This document shows, in pieces, positions 53,853 to 62,352 of a stretch of 64,000 nt of DNA. The DNA comes from Sphingobium amiense (GTDB taxonomy: Bacteria; Pseudomonadota; Alphaproteobacteria; Sphingomonadales; Sphingomonadaceae). The stretch covers positions 806,001 through 870,000 of the forward strand of contig NZ_AP018664.1 in assembly GCF_003967075.1 (NCBI RefSeq), read 5' to 3'. Both the position numbers and the translations under genes were made by a program. Numbering within the stretch: the stretch's first letter is position 1; each line of letters starts with the position of its first letter. Below the pieces are notes generated by a model. That model had not been told where the DNA came from, did not search any database, and saw only the letters and a list, made by a program, of their open reading frames with translations.

Positions 53853-54677
53853 ATGATTAACATCGATCGCCGCACCGCAACGCTGCTTGCCCTTCTCGCA
53901 CCGGTTCTGGCCGGAGGGGCGGCAAGAGCAGCACCGATTTCAGCAGGCGGACAAGGCAAGCCGGAGACGAAAATGGACATCATCCCGCCCGACTGGAAAG
54001 GCTCGGAGAAAATCGGCATCGTCATATATGATCATATGACGGCGCTCGATGTTATCGGGCCGCATTATTTCCTCTCCAAGCTTCTTGGAGCGGACATCCA
54101 GTTCGTCTCGCACAATCTTGATCCGGTGCAATGCGGAAACGGGCTGGCGATCCTGCCGACCGCCACGTTTGAAACCTGTCCCAGGGATCTGGACATATTG
54201 CTCGTCGGCGGCGGCAGCAGCGGCACGCTGGCGGCGATGCGGGACGACAGGCTGATTGCCTTTCTGGCAGACCGTGGCTCCCGCGCGAAATGGGTGACGA
54301 GCGTGTGCACGGGGTCGCTCCTGCTGGGGCACGCGGGGCTGCTGCGCGGCTATCGGGCGACATCGCATTGGATCGGGCGGCCTCTGCTCAAGGAGTTCGG
54401 CGCGACAGAAGTGGATGAGCGCGTCGTTTTCGATCGCAATCGGGTGACGGGTGCGGGCGTGTCGGCGGGCCTCGATTTCGCTCTGGCGCTGGTCATGCGG
54501 CTCCGTCCGCTGGCCGCCGCGCAGGCAGCGCAGCTTTTTGCCGAATATGCGCCAAACCCGCCGTTGCACAGCGGGACGCCCGATGAGGCGCCCGCCGAGG
54601 TGCTCGGGATTGCACGCGAAATGCTGTCCGATTTCGTCAGCGGCGTGCAGGAGACAGCTCGACAAGGGCGGAAATGA
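53853..54677 (+). CDS. Exported DJ-1/PfpI-family protein
   Basis: A 274-residue protein with a Tat-like signal (DRRTATLLALLAPVLAGGAARA) and a DJ-1/PfpI domain: KIGIVIYDHMTALDVIGPHYFLSKL, ILLVGGGSSG, and the nucleophile elbow Cys in SVCTGSLLLGHAGLL. It resembles isonitrile hydratase-type members. It lies directly after the tannase-family gene in the same direction. I choose the ATG at 53853 because AGGA lies 4 nt before it; the ATG at 53814 lacks a clear ribosome site. Confidence 0.82.
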   Translation: MINIDRRTATLLALLAPVLAGGAARAAPISAGGQGKPETKMDIIPPDWKGSEKIGIVIYDHMTALDVIGPHYFLSKLLGADIQFVSHNLDPVQCGNGLAILPTATFETCPRDLDILLVGGGSSGTLAAMRDDRLIAFLADRGSRAKWVTSVCTGSLLLGHAGLLRGYRATSHWIGRPLLKEFGATEVDERVVFDRNRVTGAGVSAGLDFALALVMRLRPLAAAQAAQLFAEYAPNPPLHSGTPDEAPAEVLGIAREMLSDFVSGVQETARQGRK

Positions 54678-54878
54678 TGGCGGTTGCATTGCCGGGCGGA
54701 TGACCTGCCGTCCTGGTGAGCAACCGTATGACTATATTGGAAATGTGTCGGCGGCGGAGTTGGTGACGCTCCAGAGAGGGCGGCAGGACTCCGTGCGATT
54801 TGAGTAGCGGTAACGCGGCAGTCTCTGCCCGTTTCAGCCGCAATGAATGAATGGGGCCAGTTAACGAGGGGAACGCAA

Positions 54879-57089
54879 ATGTCATATCGCTACGAAGATC
54901 TTCGGCCGAGATTCTTTTCTGCACGGAACGGGGTTCGATTGAGCCTCGCTCTGGCGCTCGGAACGACCTTCCTCACCCATGCGGGTTACGCTCAGGCGCA
55001 GGCCGACAAGGACGAGAACGCCAATAGCTGGGGTGCGGGGACAATCGTGGTCACTGGACGGCGCGATGGCTACACATCGCATGAGGGCGGATCGGCGACC
55101 CGCACCAACACGCCATTGATCAACGTTCCCCAGTCGGTTCAGGTTCTGAACAGTTCGCTGATCCGCGATCAGGACCGCCGCTCTCTGGCCGATGCGCTCG
55201 TGAACGTGTCCGGCGTCGTTCCCACCAAGCCGGAGGAATCCGCACTGGCCCAGCCGCTTATCCGGGGGTTCGCGGCGGAAATTTTCCAGGATGGCCTGCC
55301 TGCATACACCATCAATGCGATGGCGGACCCCACGAGCCTTATCGGCGTGGAGCGGGTTGAGGTTGTCAAAGGGCCGACCTCCACGGTTTATGGCGGCGGG
55401 GCGGGCGCGCCTTTGGGCGGCCTTATCAACGTCGTATCGGTGCGACCGCAGGATAAATTCGCGGGTTATGTCGCTATCCGTGGCGGAAGCTGGTCAACCT
55501 ATAACCCCTATGCCGACATCAATGTGCCGCTGAGCGACAATATCGCGGCGCGTGTTACCGCGGAATATCAGCATAACGAAAGCTGGATAGACAAGGCGAA
55601 GGGCTATCGCTGGTCGATCCAGCCGAGCCTGTCATTCAAGCTGGGGGACCAGACCCAGTTGCTGTTGCAGGGACGATATGATCGCCGCTCCCAGCTCGAA
55701 TATTCGGGTCTGCCGGCGGCGCAGGCGCAGAGCGGACAGATTGATCGCTATGCCTTTCCGGGCGCGCCCGTCGGCCAGCCGCGCAGCACGATCGTCAACA
55801 AACTGGTCTCGGGCGAATTCCGGCACGAGTTCAGCGACGATGTGCGATTGACGGTCACGGGCCGCTATTTTTATAACAATTACGACGAGTATGGCAGCTT
55901 CGTGTCGCCCGATTATGGTCAGCCCGATCCTGTCGGTCAGCCGACTACCTATTATATCTTCCCCATATTCCTGCCGAACCGGGTCAAGGAAGCCACGGCC
56001 GACGCCAACCTGCTGGTCAACAAGGAAATGTTGGGTGGTCAGCATGAACTGCTCGTGGGCGCGAACTACGATCACACGCGCAACACTATCGCCATGTATT
56101 TCAACTTCTCGCCTTTGGGCACCTTTGTGCCGATAGGGGAGATCGACCTCGCGAACCCCGTCTACAATAACGCTTTCGGGCCGACCCCAGCTTTCCTTCA
56201 GGGGCAGACGGACAAGTTCGAAACGACAGCAGCCTATGTGCAGGACCAGGCAACCTATGGTCCGCTGCATCTGTCGGGTTCGCTGCGATACACGCATCTG
56301 AAATGGCGGCGGGTGGGGGCGATTGATGCCACCTACAATCATTTCAATCCCCGCGTCGGCGCGACATTCGACATCAAGCCCGGCGTGGCGCTGTTCGCGG
56401 GCTACGCAACAGGGTTCCGTGGCGCGTTTTCATTCTTCGGCGCGGATAAGCCAAAGCCCGAAACATCGACCAGCCTGGAAGGCGGCCTGAAGCTGGCGCT
56501 TCCCAAGGCAGGGCTGTGGGGGACCATAGCAGCGTATAAGCTGACGCGTCAGAATGTCGCCGTGCCCGATCCTGAGCAGGGATTCCTCGCGGCGGTTCAG
56601 GTGGGTGAGCAGCGCTCGCGCGGGTTCGAAGCTGACATCACGTGGGAACCGATCCGCGCTCTGTCGATCCTTGCCAACTATGCCTACACCGACGCCGAAG
56701 TCACAAAGGATGTGCCTCCGTCGCCGCCGTTGACGGTATCGCCGCTCGTAGGGAACAGGCTGGCGCGGGTGCCCAAGCATAGCGGGCGTATCGCAGCGCA
56801 TTACCGTGTGTTGAACGGGCCGCTGCACGGTCTGTCCTTCGGCGCCGGCGTAACCGCGTTCAGCAGCCGCGAGACATGGCTGCCGACAGTCGCGGCTGGC
56901 GGCGGAACGGTGCCGGGCTATGCCGTCATTGATGCTCAGGCATCCTATGATTTCGGTCGGTATACCATCACGGTGTCCGGCATGAATCTGGGCGGAAAGC
57001 GCGGCTTCGATACATATGAATATCTCTCTCCGGTCGTAGCGCCCATCCAGCCCCGTTCGGGCTATGTCATGCTCAAGGCGCGCTTCTGA
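54879..57089 (+). CDS. TonB-dependent siderophore-type receptor
   Basis: A 736-residue outer-membrane receptor. Seen: signal peptide (LSLALALGTTFLTHAGYAQAQ), TonB box region TIVVTGRRDGY, plug signature NVPQSVQVLNSSLIRDQDRRSLADALVNVSGV typical of siderophore receptors, GVERVEVVKGPTSTVYGGG, and a barrel ending in Phe (MLKARF). GAGGGGA precedes the ATG at 54879. It may take up iron-siderophore or an aromatic ester; the plug signature favours siderophore. Confidence 0.9.
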   Translation: MSYRYEDLRPRFFSARNGVRLSLALALGTTFLTHAGYAQAQADKDENANSWGAGTIVVTGRRDGYTSHEGGSATRTNTPLINVPQSVQVLNSSLIRDQDRRSLADALVNVSGVVPTKPEESALAQPLIRGFAAEIFQDGLPAYTINAMADPTSLIGVERVEVVKGPTSTVYGGGAGAPLGGLINVVSVRPQDKFAGYVAIRGGSWSTYNPYADINVPLSDNIAARVTAEYQHNESWIDKAKGYRWSIQPSLSFKLGDQTQLLLQGRYDRRSQLEYSGLPAAQAQSGQIDRYAFPGAPVGQPRSTIVNKLVSGEFRHEFSDDVRLTVTGRYFYNNYDEYGSFVSPDYGQPDPVGQPTTYYIFPIFLPNRVKEATADANLLVNKEMLGGQHELLVGANYDHTRNTIAMYFNFSPLGTFVPIGEIDLANPVYNNAFGPTPAFLQGQTDKFETTAAYVQDQATYGPLHLSGSLRYTHLKWRRVGAIDATYNHFNPRVGATFDIKPGVALFAGYATGFRGAFSFFGADKPKPETSTSLEGGLKLALPKAGLWGTIAAYKLTRQNVAVPDPEQGFLAAVQVGEQRSRGFEADITWEPIRALSILANYAYTDAEVTKDVPPSPPLTVSPLVGNRLARVPKHSGRIAAHYRVLNGPLHGLSFGAGVTAFSSRETWLPTVAAGGGTVPGYAVIDAQASYDFGRYTITVSGMNLGGKRGFDTYEYLSPVVAPIQPRSGYVMLKARF

Positions 57090-57106
57090 ACCGGTTCACC
57101 AGCTTG

Positions 57107-57165
57107 CCATTGCAGGTCCAGCGCGGCAATTCTCTGCACGAATTGCTGAACCGGGCCTGCAATGG
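57107..57165. repeat. Nested inverted repeat between convergent genes
   Basis: CCATTGCAGG (57107-57116) pairs exactly with 57156-57165, extending to 13 pairs with one G-T. Inside, GCAATT and AATTGC (57126-57131, 57141-57146) form a second stem. TGAACCGG occurs twice (57087-57094 and 57147-57154). It lies between the receptor stop and the GlxA-type regulator stop and could end both transcripts, though no T-tract is present. Confidence 0.5.
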
Positions 57166-57197
57166 CGAGGCCAGGGAGGCTGACCGGATTTGCGCGG

Positions 57198-58157
57198 TCA
57201 GGCGTCGGTCTGTTCCCGATGCCGCGCGCGCCGGAGACCCTGCGGTGGCTGCCCGAAGGCACGGATGAACGCGCGGCGCATCCGTTCGGGATCGCTAAAT
57301 CCTGTCGCGGCGGCGACCTGTTCGATGGGTTCCCGGGAATTCTCTACGCGTTCGCGGGCAGCCTCCAGTCGAAGCCGCTCAACAGCCTTGGCAGGGCTGA
57401 CGCCGATGGCGCGTGCGAACGCTCGGGAAAAATTCCGCGGACTCATGGCGACATGATCGGCCATTTGTTCGACGGTCAGCCGTTCGGACAAATGGCTGCG
57501 TATCCATTCGAGCAGCGATGAAAATATGGACTCCTCGCCACTCAGTTCGGCCAAGGCCGAAAATTGCGACTGGCCTCCAGGGCGGCGATAATAGACCACC
57601 ATGTCCTGCGCCACCTGCCGCGCGACCTGTTCGCCAAGATCGTCCGCAATCAGTGCAAGCGCGAGGTCTATACCGGCGCTGACACCACCGGACGTCCAGA
57701 TGGAGCCGTCGCGCACATAGATGCGGTCTACTTCGACCTTGAGTTGGGGGTAACGTTTTTGAAGTTCGTCGGCCAGACGCCAGTGCGTCGTGACACGCCG
57801 GCCCTCCAGCACGCCCGCCGCCGCGAGCAGGAACGCGCCCGAACACACGCTGCAGAGATGGTGGGCCTGCGCTGCGCATTTTCGCAGGAAGGCCATGCTC
57901 TCAGGGCATTTTTCTACTTCCGGCCCGCCACTGCCTCCGACGACAAGCACCGTGTCGAGCCGGTCCACTTCATCGAAACTGATGCTGTCGACCCCAAGCC
58001 CTGACGAGCTTCCGACGCGCCCGCCATGGATCGAAATGGTGATCAGGCGATAAGCTCCAGGCACCATCTCGTTCGCAATTTCAAACGCCGCGATAGGGCC
58101 GGACGCATCGAGAAGCTGGAAATGATCGTAAAGGACGATGCCGACGACTTTGGTCAT
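57198..58157 (-). CDS. GlxA-type AraC-family regulator with DJ-1 domain
   Basis: A 319-residue regulator. Seen: an N-terminal DJ-1/PfpI amidase-like domain (VVGIVLYDHFQLLDASGPIAAFE, SVCSGAFLLAAAGVL) and a C-terminal AraC HTH (LTVEQMADHVAMSPRNFSRAFARAIGVSPAKAVERLRLEAAR). GlxA-type regulators control catabolic or resistance genes. Start at the ATG at 58157; a TTG at 58166 is also in frame. It is divergent from the DSD1-like gene across a 277-bp gap, so it may regulate that gene. Confidence 0.9.
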   Translation of the reverse strand: MTKVVGIVLYDHFQLLDASGPIAAFEIANEMVPGAYRLITISIHGGRVGSSSGLGVDSISFDEVDRLDTVLVVGGSGGPEVEKCPESMAFLRKCAAQAHHLCSVCSGAFLLAAAGVLEGRRVTTHWRLADELQKRYPQLKVEVDRIYVRDGSIWTSGGVSAGIDLALALIADDLGEQVARQVAQDMVVYYRRPGGQSQFSALAELSGEESIFSSLLEWIRSHLSERLTVEQMADHVAMSPRNFSRAFARAIGVSPAKAVERLRLEAARERVENSREPIEQVAAATGFSDPERMRRAFIRAFGQPPQGLRRARHREQTDA

Positions 58158-58434
58158 TGTCTGCAAATGAGGGATATGGTCTATTCAGTCAATATCGTCG
58201 CAGCGGCGGAATGGCCAAATCAGTTTATTCGCGGACATTATTCACGCTCGGGATGAAGACAGCCCGCATGCCTGGCGGAGCGATCCAGCGAAAGGCAAGG
58301 GCCGTTTGGTGTATCGCCTTTACTGTGGGAAGATCGCTCACATCGCTACCCGGCACAAATGTTCTGATATGGAACATTAGTTGCCAATTAGGAACAAATA
58401 CCATATGGTGAGCGGGACATACATGGAGAAAATA

Positions 58435-59724
58435 ATGTCCACCCTCTCATCCAGAAAACTCGACGCGATCACCAAGGGTTTGCCGCATCTGTCCGAGCCG
58501 ATCGAAGTGGCTCAACTGTCGAAGCAGGGCTGGAACATCCTTCGTGAAGATGTGCCTTTACCCGTCGCCATCATCCGGAAATCTGCGATCGACCGTAACC
58601 GGCAGGCCATGATGGATTATGTGCGGGAAGCGGGCGTTGAACTTGCCCCCCATGGGAAGACCACGCTCAGCCCCGAGATATTCGCGATGCAGCTCGATGA
58701 CGGGGTGTGGGGAATTACGCTTTCCACGGTGCATCAGTTGCGGGTGGGTCATGCTGCTGGCGTGACAAGGTTCCTTCTGGCTAATGAACTGGTCGGGCCT
58801 CGCGACCTGGATTTCGTCGTGAAGTTCCTGACGGACAACGAAGATGTCGATTTCTACTGCTTTGTCGATTCCCCCACGCATGTCGAGCGATGGGCGGACG
58901 CGGCCGCGAGAGGCAAATTGCTCCGCCCTATCAACCTGCTTCTGGAAGTCGGCTATGCCGGAGGCCGAGCCGGTTGCCGCACTATCGAAGATGCGCTCGC
59001 TACTGCATCGGCGATCGGCGAATATCCTCAATTGCGGCTGAGCGGGATCGCGGGATTTGAAGGCCTTCGCCAGTATCTTCCTGCGGAAGAGGCGCAACTC
59101 CTGACCGACCAGTTTCTGAATTATATCGCATCCGTGGTTCAGGCCGTCGACGGTCGCGGACTTTTTGGCGGTGAAGAAATCATTCTGACCGCCGGCGGTT
59201 CGGCGCTTTTCGACATCGTTGCCGACTCCTTTCGATCTCTGGCGCTGTCAAAGCCAAGCCGCACGATCATCAGAAGCGGCTGCTACATCACGCATGACTC
59301 GGGTATTTATGAACGGCATCAGCCAGCAAGACTGACCCGGCAGCAGATCAACCATCAATGCGGGCCGGCGCTGGATTCCGCGATCGAAGTCTGGGCCTAT
59401 GTCATATCGCTGCCCGAAGCCGGACGCGCGATATTGGGAGCGGGAAGGCGCGACTTCGGGCATGACGCAGGCCCGCCAAGGGCGCTGAAGTCGTTCAGAC
59501 CAGGGTCTGCTTCCAGCATGCAGGAGATGCCCGTGTCCTGCGAGATCGTGTCCATCAACGACCAGCACGCGCATCTGGCTTTTCCGGCTGAAGTCAGCCT
59601 TGCGATAGGCGACATGGTGGCGCTCGGCATTTCGCATCCCTGCACGACGTTCGACAGATGGACTTCGATGCTGGTCGTCGATGACGCATATAATGTCGTG
59701 TCCGGAATCACGACGCACTTTTAG
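58435..59724 (+). CDS. DSD1-like PLP enzyme (D-serine/D-threonine lyase family)
   Basis: A 429-residue fold-type III PLP enzyme. Seen: catalytic Lys75 in ELAPHGKTTLSP, RFLLANELVGPRDLDFV, EVGYAGGRAGCRT, LTAGGSALFDIV, and the C-terminal metal-site motif GISHPCTTFDRW. The family includes D-serine dehydratases, D-threonine aldolases and amino-acid deaminases. GGAG lies 6 nt before the ATG at 58435; further in-frame ATGs lie upstream (58405, 58423). Together with the D-aminoacylase at 47211 it suggests D-amino-acid catabolism in this part of the genome. Confidence 0.87.
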   Translation: MSTLSSRKLDAITKGLPHLSEPIEVAQLSKQGWNILREDVPLPVAIIRKSAIDRNRQAMMDYVREAGVELAPHGKTTLSPEIFAMQLDDGVWGITLSTVHQLRVGHAAGVTRFLLANELVGPRDLDFVVKFLTDNEDVDFYCFVDSPTHVERWADAAARGKLLRPINLLLEVGYAGGRAGCRTIEDALATASAIGEYPQLRLSGIAGFEGLRQYLPAEEAQLLTDQFLNYIASVVQAVDGRGLFGGEEIILTAGGSALFDIVADSFRSLALSKPSRTIIRSGCYITHDSGIYERHQPARLTRQQINHQCGPALDSAIEVWAYVISLPEAGRAILGAGRRDFGHDAGPPRALKSFRPGSASSMQEMPVSCEIVSINDQHAHLAFPAEVSLAIGDMVALGISHPCTTFDRWTSMLVVDDAYNVVSGITTHF

Positions 59725-59782
59725 GGCAGCGCCGGGCAGGGGCCAGCGGGACCGCTTATGGGTCGGGGAGAGTGATGTGACG

Positions 59783-61384
59783 ATGAAGAGGCTGTTGCAC
59801 ACGCAATTCGCGATTGCCCTGATGGCGATCCCGTTGGCAGCGTCGGCGAAGCCCGACGCACAAACTTCGCTCCACCCCGTTGTCGAAACGCGCGGAGCGG
59901 AGCAATGCGCCGCTCTGAAACAGCTCGACCTTTCGACGCTCGACGACGCGCCTTCGCAAATTCTGGACGCTCGTCGAAACAGTCCAGCGAAGGGGGCAGG
60001 GAATCTCTGTGTGGTGGAGGGCTATGCCGCGCCTCAGGTCGGTTTCCGGCTTTTCCTGCCGGAGACTGGCTGGAATGAAAAATTCATCCAGATGGGTTCC
60101 GGAGGGCACGCCGGATTCATGAACGATGAAGCCTGCGCGCCAGCGATCGCGAGAGGCTATGCGTGCCTCATCACCGACATGGGCCACAAGGGCGCTGGAC
60201 TGGATTCGCAATGGGCGCGTGGCAACCCGCAGGCTCTCATCAACTGGGGCTATCGCGCGACGCACGTCGTGACCGTTTCCGCCAAAGCCATCGTCGCGGC
60301 CTATTATGGTCGGGGGCCGACGAAAGCCTATTTCTCGGGCTGTTCGACCGGAGGGCGGCAGGCTCTTCAGGAAGCGCAGAAATTTCCGTGGGACTATAAC
60401 GGGATCATCGCGGGCGCGCCTCCGATCCGGCTTTCCGACCTCTATGTGATGTTCGCCTGGAGCGCGCTGGCCAATCGGGATGCGGAGGGCCGCATGATAT
60501 TGCGGCGAGCGGACCTCGACCTGCTCAACCGGGCGTCGCTCGCCGAATGCGATCTGGACGACGGGATACGGGATGGGCTGGTCTCCCGACCGCAACAATG
60601 CAGGTTCAGGCCATCCAAACTCGCCTGCCGGGCGGGGCAGGTGTCTGGCTGTCTCAGCGCAGCGCAGGTGCAGGCAGCCGAGAAAATCTATTCCGGGCCG
60701 GTCGATGCCGCGGGTCGCTCAATTTCAGGGGGCGGAGCTTTGCCGGGAGCGGAGCGGCTCTGGGCGAAATATTATCTCGACGACGCCAAGGGGCAGCTTC
60801 CATATATGTTTCCCCTTACGCGCAACGGGCTGGGCGATCTTTTTTCCGATCCGCCGCGCCCCGCTAACTGGACAGTCCAGCAGTTCAATTTCGCTGAAGA
60901 CTATAAGAGACTGGACGTGATGCAGTCGCTTTACGACAGCAGCAATCCAGACCTGACGCGCTTTGCGGAAGCGGGCGGCAAGATGATAATCTATATGGGA
61001 TTGGGCGACGTCTCCATGCCCGAGACAGTCATTGATTATTACAGGAAGGTGCAGCGGCTGGCCGGCGGAGCGGACAAGGCCGGCGAATTTGCGAGGCTGT
61101 TCCTGTTACCCGGTGTCGATCATTGTTCTGGCGGTCCCGGCGCCGATCAGGTCGACTACATAGCTTACCTCGAAAATTGGGTGGAAAAGGCGTCCCCTCC
61201 CGACATGATGATAGCGTCGCATGTCGGCGAAGGGGCGAATTCCGGCGACGGAGCACGGCCCGCGACCTTTTCGCGACCGGTTTATCCCTACCCTGCCTAT
61301 CCGAGATACAAGGGAAAAGGTGATCCCGCCAAAATCGAAAGTTTCGAACGGGCGTTGCCTGAACCTGAAAAAGGCCTTGACTGA
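59783..61384 (+). CDS. Tannase/feruloyl-esterase-family exported hydrolase, second copy
   Basis: A 533-residue paralogue of the protein at 52171. Seen: a signal peptide (FAIALMAIPLAASAKP), EGYAAPQVGFRLFLP, nucleophile Ser in SGCSTGGRQAL, Asp in IYMGLGDVSMP region, and His in GVDHCSGG. It follows the DSD1-like gene in the same direction, 58 bp downstream. The ATG at 59783 is used; a GTG at 59777 is in frame and better spaced from GGGGAGAG. Confidence 0.87.
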   Translation: MKRLLHTQFAIALMAIPLAASAKPDAQTSLHPVVETRGAEQCAALKQLDLSTLDDAPSQILDARRNSPAKGAGNLCVVEGYAAPQVGFRLFLPETGWNEKFIQMGSGGHAGFMNDEACAPAIARGYACLITDMGHKGAGLDSQWARGNPQALINWGYRATHVVTVSAKAIVAAYYGRGPTKAYFSGCSTGGRQALQEAQKFPWDYNGIIAGAPPIRLSDLYVMFAWSALANRDAEGRMILRRADLDLLNRASLAECDLDDGIRDGLVSRPQQCRFRPSKLACRAGQVSGCLSAAQVQAAEKIYSGPVDAAGRSISGGGALPGAERLWAKYYLDDAKGQLPYMFPLTRNGLGDLFSDPPRPANWTVQQFNFAEDYKRLDVMQSLYDSSNPDLTRFAEAGGKMIIYMGLGDVSMPETVIDYYRKVQRLAGGADKAGEFARLFLLPGVDHCSGGPGADQVDYIAYLENWVEKASPPDMMIASHVGEGANSGDGARPATFSRPVYPYPAYPRYKGKGDPAKIESFERALPEPEKGLD

Positions 61385-61557
61385 ATGCCGGTGCAAATGT
61401 GAGTGCCGCGCCCTGTCAGGAAATGAGGTATTATTGTCATTCAATTGATGTGCCGTTTGAGGCATGCGAAGCATAGGATTCGGCTGTCGGTCGAAGACTT
61501 GAAGCAGCCGTGCAGAAATCCGCTTTTCAGTAAACCCGATGCAGAGCGAGGCATGTC

Positions 61558-62301
61558 ATGAGTTCGGAACCTCCCAAATCGAATCGGCGAGATCTGCTCG
61601 TCACTGCCGCAGGACTTTCGCTTATGGTTGCCGCCCGACCCGCTGCCGCGCAAATCTCCGCGTCGCCGCCAACCGTTCCGGCTGGTCCGAAACTGCGGCT
61701 CGGCATGGTCCTGTTCGATGATTTCGAAGTGCTCGATGTTTACGGGCCGCTGTCGATGTTTGGCGCGCTGAAGGATCGTGTGCAGATTACCACGATTGCC
61801 GAAAAGGCGGGCACGATCACCACGGCCAGCGGGCTGTCGTTCGTCGCCGACGTCGCTTTCGCGGATGCGCCCCAACTCGATCTCGTCATCATTCCCGGCG
61901 GAATGGGAACGCGGCGCGAGGTGAACAATGCCCAGTTTCTGAGCGCAATCCGTCACCTCGCCGAAGTGACGCCTCAGGTCGCCACGGTTTGCACAGGGGC
62001 GGCTGTCCTTGCAAAGACGGGCTGGCTCGATGGGAAGAGGGCGACCAGCAACAAGATGGCGTGGAAATGGGTCACGGCCCAGAGTGCCAAAGTTTTGTGG
62101 GTGCCCAAGGCGCGCTGGGTCGAGGACGGCAAAGTCACGTCATCCTCCGGCGTTTCGGCAGGTATGGACATGGCGCTGTTCCTGATCGCAAAGCGGTTCG
62201 GCAAGGAAACCGCAACCTGGGTCGCCAATCGGGCCGAATATCGGTGGTATGACAATCCGGCGGACGATCCCTATGCCGCGATGAACGGGCTGGGTGCCTG
62301 A
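61558..62301 (+). CDS. Exported DJ-1/PfpI-family protein, second copy
   Basis: A 247-residue protein with a Tat signal (NRRDLLVTAAGLSLMVAARPAAAQ) and a DJ-1/PfpI domain: RLGMVLFDDFEVLDVYGPLSMF, LVIIPGGMGTRREV, and Cys in TVCTGAAVLAKTGWL. It sits 173 bp after the second tannase-family gene, the same order as the pair at 52171/53853. The start has GCGAGG upstream. Confidence 0.85.
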   Translation: MSSEPPKSNRRDLLVTAAGLSLMVAARPAAAQISASPPTVPAGPKLRLGMVLFDDFEVLDVYGPLSMFGALKDRVQITTIAEKAGTITTASGLSFVADVAFADAPQLDLVIIPGGMGTRREVNNAQFLSAIRHLAEVTPQVATVCTGAAVLAKTGWLDGKRATSNKMAWKWVTAQSAKVLWVPKARWVEDGKVTSSSGVSAGMDMALFLIAKRFGKETATWVANRAEYRWYDNPADDPYAAMNGLGA

Positions 62302-62352
62302 CATCTCGGCAAAATCGGGATCGTCGCATTCGGCCGTGACGGCGTGCTTCGC

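Noticed and set aside
58158..58434. GGAACA repeats and AT-rich patches as a GlxA-regulator binding site
   Set aside because: The repeats are short and imperfect; the divergent arrangement is suggestive but the site itself is not supported.
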